A stretch of DNA of 64,000 bases, from NCBI GenBank assembly GCA_041652755.1, contig JBAZGS010000002.1:55976-119975 (forward strand). The letters run 5' to 3'. The number at the start of each line of letters is the position of its first letter. Position 1 is the first letter of the stretch. A model generated the notes under the pieces. That model saw nothing but the letters and a program-made list of their open reading frames with translations. It ran no database searches and was not told the DNA's origin. This DNA is from JAQTTT01 sp041652755 (GTDB lineage: Archaea > Nanobdellota > Nanobdellia > Tiddalikarchaeales > Tiddalikarchaeaceae). Shown here piece after piece: positions 7,689-16,362 of this stretch. Both the position numbers and the translations under genes were made by a program.

Positions 7689-9242
7689 ATGCAAAATAAA
7701 GAAGCAGAATCATTCATCAAAACCCATTATGCTAAGCTAATTCCTTTAAATACTGCTTTAGAGTTGTCTTATTTTAATGCAATAACCACTGGAAAAAAAG
7801 AGTATTATAATGAGTATGAAAACTTGTCAATAGAATTAAACAAATTATATAATTCAAAAGAAGATTTTGCGTTTGTGAAAAAATTAAAATCCAAAAAGTT
7901 AAATGGCAGGTTATTAAAAAGGCAGATTGATTTGATTTACAACTCTTTTCTTAGCGCTCAAGGGGATATTAATCTTATTAAAAAAATTATTGGCTTAAGC
8001 GCGAAGATTGAGAAAAGTTTCAACACTTTCAGGGCAAGCATTGACGGAAAAGAATTCACCCAAAATGAAATTAACGACATCTTAAAAAAAAGCACTGATT
8101 CAGAAGAATTAGAAAAAGCTTGGATGGCAAGCAAGGAGCAAGGAGCAATAGTTGAGAAAGATATAATAAATTTAGTGAAATTAAGAAATGAGCTGGCACA
8201 ATCTTTAGGATTCAGCAATTATTACGAATTCTCAATGCATTTAAGCGAGCAGGATATGCAAGAGATAAAGAAAATATTTGATGACTTATCAGACCTTACA
8301 GAAAATCCGTTTAAAGAGCTGAAAAAACAAGTGGATGATTGCTTGAAAAAAATGTTTAATGTTATTGAATTGTTTCCTTGGCATTACAAGGACCCTTTTT
8401 TTCAAGAAGGCCCTGAAATTTACAAACTTAACCTTGATAAATATTACAGCAGTATTGATGTTATAGATGCTGCAGAGAACTTTTATAAAAGCATTGGGCT
8501 AGAAGTGTCAGATATTTTGAAAAGAAGCGACCTTTATGAGAAGCCCGGAAAATTCCAGCATGCTTGCTGCACTCATATTGATAGGAATGGGGATATAAGA
8601 ATAGTTGAGAACGCGAAAAATAATGAAAAATGGATGACAACAACGCTTCACGAATTAGGCCATGCTGTTTATGAAAAATTCATTGACAAAAATCTTCCAT
8701 TCATGCTAAAGCAAGCATCGCACATTTTTACAACCGAAGCAATAGCTCAGTTTTTTGGCAAAATGGACAGCTCTTTTGATTTTTTACAAAACTATGGTGG
8801 CATAAATACTGAGGAGTTAGTGTCAATAACTAAAGACTTGAAAAGCATGGTGCGCTTGAATTCCTTAGTTTTTGCAAGATGGTCACTTGTTATGTTTAAT
8901 TTCGAAAAATCTCTTTATGAGAATCCAAACCAGGACTTAAACAAGTTATGGTATGACTTGGTGAAAAAATACCAGCTAATAAATTTTTACAGGGACAAGC
9001 CTGATTGGGCTTCAAAAACTCATTTAGCAACAGCTCCAGCATATTATCATAATTATTTGCTTGGAGAGTTATTAGCCTCGCAGCTAAGGCATTATTTAAA
9101 AAATAATCCTAAGTTATCATTGGAGCAGTATTTTAAGGAAAAAATTTTCAGCCCCGGAAGAAAATATAAATGGGATGAATTAATCAAAAAAGCAACAGGT
9201 GAGCCTTTGAATCCTATATACTTCACCCAAGAGTACTGCTAA
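7689..9242 (+). CDS. M2-family-like zinc metallopeptidase (ACE-like fold)
   Basis: This predicted gluzincin peptidase has 517 residues from the chosen ATG. The zinc site is HELGH at residues 321-325, with the third ligand probably Glu350 in TTEAIAQFF. The spacing and flanking text (NLP after HELGH, EAI before the helix) resemble the M2 family of angiotensin-converting enzyme more than M3 oligopeptidases. So does the C-terminal half, with a W/F-rich LWYDLVKKYQ segment, TAPAYYHNYLLGELLASQ and a TGEPLNP end. There is no signal peptide, so it should act on peptides in the cytoplasm. An M3-family assignment is the alternative. The start is set by the promoter at 7660. Confidence 0.75.
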   Translation: MQNKEAESFIKTHYAKLIPLNTALELSYFNAITTGKKEYYNEYENLSIELNKLYNSKEDFAFVKKLKSKKLNGRLLKRQIDLIYNSFLSAQGDINLIKKIIGLSAKIEKSFNTFRASIDGKEFTQNEINDILKKSTDSEELEKAWMASKEQGAIVEKDIINLVKLRNELAQSLGFSNYYEFSMHLSEQDMQEIKKIFDDLSDLTENPFKELKKQVDDCLKKMFNVIELFPWHYKDPFFQEGPEIYKLNLDKYYSSIDVIDAAENFYKSIGLEVSDILKRSDLYEKPGKFQHACCTHIDRNGDIRIVENAKNNEKWMTTTLHELGHAVYEKFIDKNLPFMLKQASHIFTTEAIAQFFGKMDSSFDFLQNYGGINTEELVSITKDLKSMVRLNSLVFARWSLVMFNFEKSLYENPNQDLNKLWYDLVKKYQLINFYRDKPDWASKTHLATAPAYYHNYLLGELLASQLRHYLKNNPKLSLEQYFKEKIFSPGRKYKWDELIKKATGEPLNPIYFTQEYC

Positions 9243-9265
9243 AAAATCGCTTTTTTATTTATTAT

Positions 9266-9895
9266 TCAATTTTTTTTGTAGATTTTTATTGACATTATAA
9301 ACATCCATAATAAGGGTGCTCCTATTTTTATTCTCTGAAGCAATCCTAAGCATTGTGAAAATAAAGTAATATGCATTAATATTCCTGAAATTATTGAAAC
9401 AATTCCTAAACTTACAGAAGCATATGCCCATTTTTTTCCATAAGTCTTATTTTTAGCTAAGCTTGGTGCTAAAAATATTGGTGCAATAGGCATGAATATT
9501 GAAAAACTATTAGTGGTGATTGTGTGAAGTTGTCCAGTGAAGGTTATGTTAATGCATTTTTCATCGCAAGGGAATATCCCGGTTAAAAACTTGAAAAAGC
9601 CACCTATTAGCAAAAAAATGTATGAATTATTTTTTTCAAACTCTTTTTTTAAACATATTGAAAAAATAATTGTTAATAAAGCAAAAATCATGAATCCAAG
9701 GTTTAAAATAATGCTAAAAGGTGAGGCTGAACTGCCTAATTCGCTAATATGCTGCCTTAAAGGGCTATAATCAGTCCATAGTCCTCCCAGAATTGTCACT
9801 AATAAAAAATAAAATACTGGCGCAATACTTCCCGTAAGAGTTAATATTTTCTTCATTAAGTATACAACATTAAGGTTTCTAAAAAGCTTTTCCAT
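9266..9895 (-). CDS. DUF998 family membrane protein
   Basis: The 209-residue protein has about six membrane helices and the DUF998 hallmark YSPLRQHISELGSSASP after the first helix, including the conserved histidine, serine and glutamate. Members are bacterial and archaeal inner-membrane proteins without established activity. Two starts are possible: Met1 at 9895 (used here) or Met14 at 9856 (MKKILTL), which gives a more typical family N-terminus. It is convergent with the peptidase gene. Confidence 0.75.
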   Translation of the reverse strand: MEKLFRNLNVVYLMKKILTLTGSIAPVFYFLLVTILGGLWTDYSPLRQHISELGSSASPFSIILNLGFMIFALLTIIFSICLKKEFEKNNSYIFLLIGGFFKFLTGIFPCDEKCINITFTGQLHTITTNSFSIFMPIAPIFLAPSLAKNKTYGKKWAYASVSLGIVSIISGILMHITLFSQCLGLLQRIKIGAPLLWMFIMSIKIYKKN

Positions 9896-9910
9896 TTCTT
9901 TTTATAATAG

Positions 9911-10396
9911 TTATAAAAATATTTTTTCTAATTCTGACACAATAATGGTTTTTTCATACAATGCTTGGATATTTTTTATCCATGAAGCCAATTCTCCTTT
10001 GTCAAGCACAAACACTTGTTTTTTGTAGTCTTTTACTGCAGTTATTATTTCTCCAAGAGTTCCTATTCCTCCAGGCAATGCAACTATTATGTCAGAATCC
10101 TTTATCATGCACTCATTTCTTGTAGTGTAAGTCCCAGCAGTTTCTATTGTTTCATCAGGAAAAGGGCCTATTTTTTCATCCACTTTTTTCATCTCTTCTT
10201 CTGAAGGAAAATATGCAGTGTATTTTTTTCCATTGTTTAGTCTATAAGAATTAACAACCCATTTTGATACTCCAATTCCTCCTCCGCTGATTAATGAGTG
10301 ATTATTTTTTGCAAGCAGTTCCCCTAAGCTTTCAGCTTCAGTTTTGTAAGCAGCCGCTTTTTTTTCATCCCAGTACCCAATGATTAAAACATTCAT
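9911..10396 (-). CDS. LOG/SLOG-family Rossmann-fold protein
   Basis: This 161-residue Rossmann-like protein has a glycine-rich ISGGGIGVSKWV loop near residue 37 and a PGGIGTLGE motif near residue 108. The latter is the PGGxGTxxE signature of the LOG family (cytokinin riboside phosphoribohydrolase-like, often mislabelled lysine decarboxylase) and related TIGR00725 proteins. It probably binds or hydrolyses a nucleotide; the substrate is unknown. The TATTTAAAT element at 10421-10429 is about 29 nt upstream of the start. The DUF998 gene follows 15 bp downstream on the same strand. Confidence 0.75.
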   Translation of the reverse strand: MNVLIIGYWDEKKAAAYKTEAESLGELLAKNNHSLISGGGIGVSKWVVNSYRLNNGKKYTAYFPSEEEMKKVDEKIGPFPDETIETAGTYTTRNECMIKDSDIIVALPGGIGTLGEIITAVKDYKKQVFVLDKGELASWIKNIQALYEKTIIVSELEKIFL

Positions 10397-10492
10397 AGTC
10401 CATTAGGAATAAGTAATAACTATTTAAATTTTTATTTTTTACTTCTTAGTTGTTACACTATTTTAAAAATAAGCAGTTTTTTTAAAATTATC

Positions 10493-12412
10493 ATGCTTAT
10501 GGGGAGTTTGGACAAATTATTATTCAAAGATAAGGAGATTTTATTGTCAAACGGCGCGGGCATTCTTAACTGGTTAGGCTATGCAGATGTAGGATTTGAT
10601 GAGTTTGTAACTAAAAGCATTGGATTAAACGGGCCTGAAGAGTTATATGAAGCTGTAAGGTATGAAATTGAAAAATATTCAGCTAAAAAGCATAAACTTT
10701 CATATGTTGAAGAAAGAGAAATAATAGATAAAGTTTATAATTCTTATAAAGAATCTCATCCAAAAGAATGGGAGAATTATTGGAATGGGCTTATGAAAAG
10801 GAGCGGATGGAATCCTCCAGTAATGGTTCATGGCAAATTTGAAGATAAAGAATATTTTGTTAACAGGATGGGTCTTCCAAATCCAGGAGTGAATGAATTA
10901 ATTAAAAGAATACAAAAATATGAAGGAAAAACTCCAATCATTGTTTCAATCTTTGGCCAAAATGATAAAGAATTAGAAAGACTCATTGAATTATTTGAAA
11001 GCAATGAAAACATTTCAAATAAAATTAAAGGCTATGAAATCAACAAGTCATGCCCTAACACTGCCAAAGGTGAATCAGTTATGGATAAAGAGAAGGAGTC
11101 TTTGCTTGATTCAATTAAAACTTTAAGAAATAAAACTAATAAAAAATTGTATTTGAAGTTAAGTCCTTTAGTTGATGTTTCAAAGTTCATTGTTGATTTT
11201 GAAGCAGCAGGGATTGATGCTTTAACTCTTAGCAACACTGTTCCTGCAGCAGTTTTTAATAAATATTCTGGCAAGAAAATAATTGAGGGAGGCTTGTCAG
11301 GTGAATTATTATTTGAGCACACATTGCACACTATTTACAAAGCAAGGCAAACAGGCTCAAATCTTAAGATTAATATGAGTGGAGGATTAAATAACATATT
11401 TCAAGTTTATCAATCTATACTTTTAGGAGCTGATACTTTGCAATTAGGCAGCGTTTTTGCAGGCAAAACAAAAGAACAAATTATTACATATATTTCAGGT
11501 TTAAGAAACCAGCTTAATATATTGTTAAACACTATTCCTTTAGATGAAAAATTCAAGCTTATTCCATCAGAGCCTTCATGGTTTGATGAAGTCTTAGAAA
11601 ATGGCAAATTAAGACTTGAAAATGATGAACATAAAGAGTACACTATTAAACAAGTTGTAAAAGAATCAATTGACACTTATACATTGTTTTTTGACAAAAA
11701 AATAAAGCACATTCCAGGCCAGTATTTGGCAGTGATGCTATGGGATGAAAAAGATAATCCAATGATGAGGCCATACACTTTATCAGGGGACAACAGCATA
11801 ACAGTAAGGATAAGGGGAGAGATGAGCAAGAGACTTGCAGGGTTAAGCAAAGGCGATAAAGTTTACATGAGCGAAGCAAGAGGCAATGGTTACAATTTAG
11901 GTTTATTAAAAAATAAGAAAGTATTAGTGATTGGGGGTGGATGTGGCATTGCATCACTAACTGATTTGGTTGAAAATGTTAATGCTGATTTTGACTTCAT
12001 TGCAGCTTATAAGTCAAGGGATGAAGTTTTGATGAATATGGCTGAAAGGATTACAAAAAAAAATGTAAAAAGTTACTCTGAACAAATCTCTGACAAATTG
12101 CAAGTGTCAAGGATTAAGTTCATAAACCATGATTACATTGTTACTTGCGGACCCCAAGCAATGATGCAAGCAATAGTTAATGAAGCAGTTAAGCAAGGCG
12201 CTGATGATAATAATATTATTGAGAATATTGAGCGTTACATGAAATGCATGGGATTAGGATTATGCGCTTCTTGCGACACAGGAGATAGTAAAGATGATGA
12301 TAGGGTTTGCGTTAAAGGCACAGTATTTACAGGCAAGCAAGCCAAAGGTTTTGGCGAAAGGGACAAGAGCGGCGCAATAATTAATGAAAAAAAAAGTGAT
12401 AACTTATGTTAA
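10493..12412 (+). CDS. pyrD-pyrK: Dihydroorotate dehydrogenase PyrD fused to electron-transfer subunit PyrK
   Basis: This protein makes orotate from dihydroorotate in pyrimidine synthesis. Residues about 1-345 are a class 1B-like PyrD: NKSCPNT substrate loop, KLSPL, a LSNTVPA segment, MSGGL and the LGADTLQLGS phosphate-binding region for FMN. Residues about 375-620 are a PyrK module: PGQYLAVMLW and MRPYTLSG for FAD, VIGGGCGIASL for nucleotide, and CMGLGLCASC with a later CVKGTVF, giving the four cysteines of a 2Fe-2S site. In bacteria these are separate subunits of an NAD-linked heterotetramer; here they form one 639-residue chain. The stop overlaps the start of the dihydroorotase remnant (ATGTTAA), so the two were translationally coupled. 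Confidence 0.88.
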   Translation: MLMGSLDKLLFKDKEILLSNGAGILNWLGYADVGFDEFVTKSIGLNGPEELYEAVRYEIEKYSAKKHKLSYVEEREIIDKVYNSYKESHPKEWENYWNGLMKRSGWNPPVMVHGKFEDKEYFVNRMGLPNPGVNELIKRIQKYEGKTPIIVSIFGQNDKELERLIELFESNENISNKIKGYEINKSCPNTAKGESVMDKEKESLLDSIKTLRNKTNKKLYLKLSPLVDVSKFIVDFEAAGIDALTLSNTVPAAVFNKYSGKKIIEGGLSGELLFEHTLHTIYKARQTGSNLKINMSGGLNNIFQVYQSILLGADTLQLGSVFAGKTKEQIITYISGLRNQLNILLNTIPLDEKFKLIPSEPSWFDEVLENGKLRLENDEHKEYTIKQVVKESIDTYTLFFDKKIKHIPGQYLAVMLWDEKDNPMMRPYTLSGDNSITVRIRGEMSKRLAGLSKGDKVYMSEARGNGYNLGLLKNKKVLVIGGGCGIASLTDLVENVNADFDFIAAYKSRDEVLMNMAERITKKNVKSYSEQISDKLQVSRIKFINHDYIVTCGPQAMMQAIVNEAVKQGADDNNIIENIERYMKCMGLGLCASCDTGDSKDDDRVCVKGTVFTGKQAKGFGERDKSGAIINEKKSDNLC

Positions 12413-12952
12413 TCAAAGGAAATGTTTTGAAAAGCAAGAAATAAATACGGAAGAGATTCTGTTAAATGCGAAACAGCATGCCATTACCTATTTTTTAACA
12501 ATCAAGACTTTGCAGAAAAAGGAGTGCTGTTAAAATGCAATCCAAGCGTTAAAACTGAAGATGACAGGTTAGAGTTAAATTTCGGGCTAACTAATGGTGA
12601 GATTGATTACTTAGTCTCTGACCATGCGCCTCACACAGAAATTGACAAATTAGAAAAATATTACTCAGGCCTTCCTTCATATAATGTCGGAATCTATGGC
12701 TGGCTGATTAAACAATCAATCCTTAACCCTAAAGGATTATCCAACCTTGTCAAGGCTGCAAGCTTGGCTCTTAAGCCTGAATGGGAGATAAAGCCAGGAA
12801 ACAAAGCCAACATGATAATAATTAACATGGACGGAAGAGAAGTGAAAGCAGAAAATCAGGAAACAAAAGCCAAAAATTTAAGCCCCTACAATGGCGAATT
12901 TCTTCCATACTTATCTGGTTATATTAAGGAAAACTTGGCAGTATTTTTTTAA
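12406..12952 (+). pseudogene. pyrC: Dihydroorotase (pyrC) with large internal deletion and frame change
   Basis: The 5' end begins with ATG at 12406, overlapping the pyrDK stop, and reads MLIKGNVLKSKK before a stop at 12442. This is a typical dihydroorotase start. From about 12431, in another frame, the text resumes as a C-terminal dihydroorotase: VKCETACHYLFF, LLKCNPSVKTEDDR, the VSDHAPHTE metal/active-site loop, and the terminal KPGNKANMIIINMD strand. About 160-170 residues remain of a usual ~420, so roughly 220-240 residues are missing, including the N-terminal HxH and the carbamylated lysine. The product cannot be an active dihydroorotase. The junction lies near 12436-12445. Genuine deletion or assembly collapse are both possible. 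Confidence 0.8.
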
Positions 12953-13038
12953 ATTAATTACTGTGCAGCAGCTGCTACAACAAGGTTTATTAACAGAATA
13001 TTTTTCATACAATACTTAATTGAGGTGTTTAGTAACAG

Positions 13039-13998
13039 ATGAAAATTTTAATGGCAACAGGAAAAAACGGCAAGCTTGATGATTTAGGTGTTAATGCCTT
13101 AGAAGCTTATTTACTTAAAGAGCAGAGGATAAAAAACAATGAAGAACAAGGATTTAATCCTTTCACTCCAATTTATGAGGCTGATATGAAATTCGAGCCA
13201 ATAAAAATTGATGCAGCTTCAAATAATTATAACTCCAAAGTTGAAGAAGTATATGGCTCGCTTATTGATTCAGGAAAATTCGTGCCAGGAGTTTATGGCG
13301 ATTTCTTCAAGTTTGTTGAAACAAATGAAGGGTTATTCCTTACTGAACTTGGAAACAAATCTTATAATAAGCCAAATGAAGCCACTGACTTAGGCTTGAC
13401 ATTACTTTCAAAAGACAATCAAGTTTACTCAGTATTCATCAAAAGAAAAAACGAGCCAGGAAAAGGCAGGGCTGCTTTTGCAGGAGGATTCTGCGATAAA
13501 AAATCAGGATATGTTGATTCACCCTTGTTTACTGCAATCAAAGAAGCAAGCGAAGAGTTCAACTTCAGCTGCAGTGATGATATTGAAAAGTACAGAAATG
13601 ACTATAACACGAAACAAATAGAATTAAATGTTTTAATAGGAGAAAAACGCTTTAAAGGGTTATTAGAATATTGCGGAACTTTCAAAACAAGCAATGAATT
13701 AATGAAAAACGGCGGAGAAAGAATAAGCGAAAAAAGCGCTAAAGTAAGGGTTGACAAAACTCATTTGTATATCCTGACTGTCAAGACTGATATGAGTTCT
13801 AAAGAGTTAGAGAAAGCATTAAAATCCACTTACAAAGCAGGCGATGATGCGGCAAAAGTAATAATAGAAAACCTCACAAATTATGCGCTAAGCAATGACT
13901 CCAAAGGATTAAATGACAAATTAAAATGCGGAATATTGCACCACAAAGATTTAGTCGCAAATTTAGTAAGCAAAGCTTCTTTACTCTTTTTCAAATGA
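13039..13998 (+). CDS. Nudix hydrolase
   Basis: The 319-residue protein has a central Nudix domain: GRAAFAGGFCDKK followed by AIKEASEEFNF, matching the Nudix box with Lys in place of the first Arg. A GDDAAKV segment and an H-K-D-L tail resemble ADP-ribose or NAD-type pyrophosphatases. The first 110 residues are a family-specific N-terminal region. Fusion of the last codons with an unrelated reading frame (see nadE remnant) suggests its own C-terminus was cut by the same deletion. Adjacency to nadE supports a role in NAD or ADP-ribose turnover. A GAGGTG about 11-17 nt before the ATG may serve as ribosome binding site. Confidence 0.7.
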   Translation: MKILMATGKNGKLDDLGVNALEAYLLKEQRIKNNEEQGFNPFTPIYEADMKFEPIKIDAASNNYNSKVEEVYGSLIDSGKFVPGVYGDFFKFVETNEGLFLTELGNKSYNKPNEATDLGLTLLSKDNQVYSVFIKRKNEPGKGRAAFAGGFCDKKSGYVDSPLFTAIKEASEEFNFSCSDDIEKYRNDYNTKQIELNVLIGEKRFKGLLEYCGTFKTSNELMKNGGERISEKSAKVRVDKTHLYILTVKTDMSSKELEKALKSTYKAGDDAAKVIIENLTNYALSNDSKGLNDKLKCGILHHKDLVANLVSKASLLFFK

Positions 13999-14377
13999 GT
14001 TTGACGGACGAGTGGTTGGAACAAGCAACAAGGATGAAATAGAAATAGGATACTTTACAAAAGGAGGGGATGGATTGGTTGATTTTGAGCCAATAGGTGA
14101 CTTAGTTAAAGGTGAAGTTTATGGCTTGGCAAGATTAGCAGTAGCTGAAGGATTTCTTCCTAATTGCGTTTTAGAAATTGCTCCAAGCGCAGGATTATGG
14201 GAAAATCAAACTGATGAAGGAGAACTAGGCATGAGTTATGAAAAAATTGACAGAATGGTAAGGGGGCTAGAGCCATACAATGAAAAAATGCAGAACATGC
14301 ATGACAATACAGAGAACAAAAGGGAAATGCCTCCAGTTTTCAAAGTGAATATTGAAGATTACTTGATTAAGGATTAA
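13970..14377 (+). pseudogene. nadE: NAD synthetase (nadE), 5' half missing
   Basis: The C-terminal half of NadE is clear: LLYSFSNEF, VVGTSNKDEIEIGYFTKGGDG, DFEPIGDLVKGEVY, PSAGLWENQTDEGELGMSYE. NadE makes NAD from nicotinate adenine dinucleotide. The N-terminal half, with the SGGxDS ATP-pyrophosphatase loop, is absent. In-frame similarity begins around 13970-13985, inside the end of the Nudix frame, with no start codon in a sensible place; the GTG at 14012 falls in mid-strand. About 130 residues are missing. The remaining part shows no stops, so the lesion is recent or is an assembly artefact. Confidence 0.8.
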
Positions 14378-14418
14378 GAAAACTTATTTAAATCATTGAT
14401 TATGATTTATTAATAAGC

Positions 14419-14913
14419 ATGAAAAACATTGTTTCATTTTCACTTTTTTTAATTGTCTTATTATCAGGATGCACAACTAATTATAATTATGAACAAGATG
14501 AGCCTGCAATGCCAATTAATGATTATTTTGGGCAGGAAGTATTAAGTTACGCTTACAAAGTTGTTAATTCAACCTTTGATTGCTTAAATGGCTCGTGCCC
14601 TAATGCTGAGATTAGCAGTAATGGTGTGACAGTTGACTGCACTTTTTGCGCAGCCAACAATACTGGAATAATTGGTGACAAATTAAGGGTTAGGATGGGT
14701 GTAAGTGGATTTTCTGATTTAGCAGGCAAATGCGCTTTAAATGTTGTTAAAAATGAAATAAATGGTTTATTTGATATTATTTCAATGAATGAAACAACAA
14801 TTATTGCAAAAGTAATTAGAACTGGCAATGTTAAACATTCAGGAGTCAACTGCACTGATTCTTATGAATACAATTATGAAAATGTTGAGAACTGGATTTT
14901 TAATAATGAATAA
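14419..14913 (+). CDS. Small lipoprotein
   Basis: A signal peptide with lipobox (LIVLLSGC) predicts a membrane-anchored lipoprotein of about 146 mature residues. The rest has four cysteines in two groups (CLNGSC and CTFC), with a further Cys near 100 and 136, suggesting disulfides. I recognise no family. A TTATTTAAAT element lies about 30 nt before the ATG. Confidence 0.65.
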   Translation: MKNIVSFSLFLIVLLSGCTTNYNYEQDEPAMPINDYFGQEVLSYAYKVVNSTFDCLNGSCPNAEISSNGVTVDCTFCAANNTGIIGDKLRVRMGVSGFSDLAGKCALNVVKNEINGLFDIISMNETTIIAKVIRTGNVKHSGVNCTDSYEYNYENVENWIFNNE

Positions 14914-14939
14914 TAAAAAAAATTAGAAAATAAATGGCT

Positions 14940-15140
14940 TTATTTTTTCTTTTTCTTCCCTAAAGTGTTAATTTTAAGGAGGTCATAAATAAAGCAATAA
15001 CCATCTGCTGCTGTTACAAGCAATAAAGCGGCTAATAAGTAAATCCATACACTGTAAATGTATCCAAGTGCTATGGCTGCTAATCCTAATATTGCTCTAA
15101 TGATTCTGTCAATTTTGCCTTCATTGTTTTTGAAATCCAT
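14940..15140 (-). CDS. DUF2892 family small membrane protein
   Basis: The 66-residue protein has the DUF2892 layout: a polar start with NEGKIDRIIRAILG, two membrane helices, and CFIYDLLKINT matching the CPLYxLLGINT end of the family, then a lysine tail. The role is unknown; the domain often accompanies rhodanese. TTATAAAT (15163-15170) is 27 nt upstream of the start. Confidence 0.75.
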   Translation of the reverse strand: MDFKNNEGKIDRIIRAILGLAAIALGYIYSVWIYLLAALLLVTAADGYCFIYDLLKINTLGKKKKK

Positions 15141-15177
15141 GAAAACATTATATTCTGCTTTATTATAAATCTATCAA

Positions 15178-15375
15178 TTAAAATGTTAATACAACTATTA
15201 TTCCTATGCATGCAGCAATTATTGCATTAATTTTTTGCATGTTGCTTCCGAAAATTGCAGTTTTTTCCAATATTCCAAAAGTAATAGCAAATCCTAAAAT
15301 GAATTTAACAAAAACATCTAAAATTCCTATGCTATTAATTAATTCAATTGCTTGGCTAGTAACAGTCTCTGCCAT
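15178..15375 (-). CDS. Small two-helix membrane protein
   Basis: The 65-residue protein has two predicted hydrophobic segments (about residues 14-34 and 47-64) separated by a polar loop with EKTAIFGSNMQK. I recognise no family. TTTTTAATC (15397-15405) lies about 26 nt upstream of the ATG. The next minus-strand gene is the DUF2892 protein, 37 bp away. Confidence 0.55.
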   Translation of the reverse strand: MAETVTSQAIELINSIGILDVFVKFILGFAITFGILEKTAIFGSNMQKINAIIAACIGIIVVLTF

Positions 15376-15405
15376 GATAATATAATAATGTGATTATTTT
15401 TAATC

Positions 15406-16278
15406 TTAATTGATTTTAACTTTTTTCATAAAATTCCTTTCTTGCTTTTTAATTGTTTGAGGTTTTATTTCATATTTTTTTGCGAGTGAAATGTACTCAT
15501 CAAATAAATCATACTTGCTTTTTTGCTTTAACAATTTGCCATTTTTTAAGTACTCATTAATTCTTGAAAAAATGAAAGGATTGCCCATCGCAGCCCTTCC
15601 AATCATCAAGTAATCGCATCCTGTTTCGGTAAGCATTTTTTTTGCAGAAAATTCGTCAACTACGTCGCCATTTCCAACAACTGGAATATTAACAGCTTGC
15701 TTTATTTCTTTAATAGCATTTAAGTCAGCTAATCCGCCAAATCCTTGTTTTTGGTATCTTGCATGAACTGTTAACATGTCAGCTCCTGAGGCTTCAATGA
15801 TTTTAGCGGTCTTAACATAATCAGCCAATTTAGAAGTAATCCCTAACCTGATTTTTGCGCTAATAGGCAAATCAGTTGAGGCTCTCATTGCGCTCACTAT
15901 TTCTCCAATTTTTGTAGGCCTTTTAAGCAAAGCAGCTCCAGCTCCCTGCCTTACAATTTTTTCACAAGAGCATCCGAAGTTGAAATCAAACATGTCAGGA
16001 TTAATTTCATTAGGGTAATCATGCTCTAATATTTTTATTGATTCCTTTATTAGCTCAGTTTTTGTGCCGAACAATTGAACACCAACAGGCTTTTCATCAT
16101 TCAAGGTTCTTGCAAGCCTAATAACTGATTTATTGCCCCTAGTGACTGCATTTACACTAATCATTTCAGTGAACTGCATTGCTGAACCGTACTTGTGGCA
16201 CATTAATCTGAAAGCAGGGTCGCTTACAACTTCCATTGGAGCAAAAAATAATTTAGACTTAAAAATTGGAAGTTTCAT
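15406..16278 (-). CDS. dus: tRNA-dihydrouridine synthase
   Basis: This flavoenzyme reduces uridines in the tRNA D-loop. The TIM-barrel motifs are present: FFAPMEVVSDPAFR at the N-terminus, the active-site segment FNFGCSCEKIVRQGAGAALL with its catalytic cysteine, a VHARYQKQGFGG lysine/histidine region, IPVVGNGDV, and YLMIGRAAMGNPFIF for FMN phosphate. At 290 residues it is slightly short because the C-terminal helical domain is reduced. An upstream TTTTTAACC about 28 nt before the ATG supports the start. Confidence 0.9.
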   Translation of the reverse strand: MKLPIFKSKLFFAPMEVVSDPAFRLMCHKYGSAMQFTEMISVNAVTRGNKSVIRLARTLNDEKPVGVQLFGTKTELIKESIKILEHDYPNEINPDMFDFNFGCSCEKIVRQGAGAALLKRPTKIGEIVSAMRASTDLPISAKIRLGITSKLADYVKTAKIIEASGADMLTVHARYQKQGFGGLADLNAIKEIKQAVNIPVVGNGDVVDEFSAKKMLTETGCDYLMIGRAAMGNPFIFSRINEYLKNGKLLKQKSKYDLFDEYISLAKKYEIKPQTIKKQERNFMKKVKIN

Positions 16279-16362
16279 ATTTAATCATATTTTTTTGCTA
16301 TTTTTAACCTTTTTTTAATTATTAAATAACATTTTTAAATAGTTTTATTTATTTTTTATTTT

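Noticed and set aside
12967..12976. AGCAGCTGCT palindrome after the pyrC remnant
   Set aside because: It is only 5 bp per arm, with no loop or T tract; too weak to call an operator or terminator.
14012..14377. A complete short gene starting at GTG 14012
   Set aside because: The NadE similarity extends upstream of that codon in the same frame, so the codon is internal and the gene is truncated.
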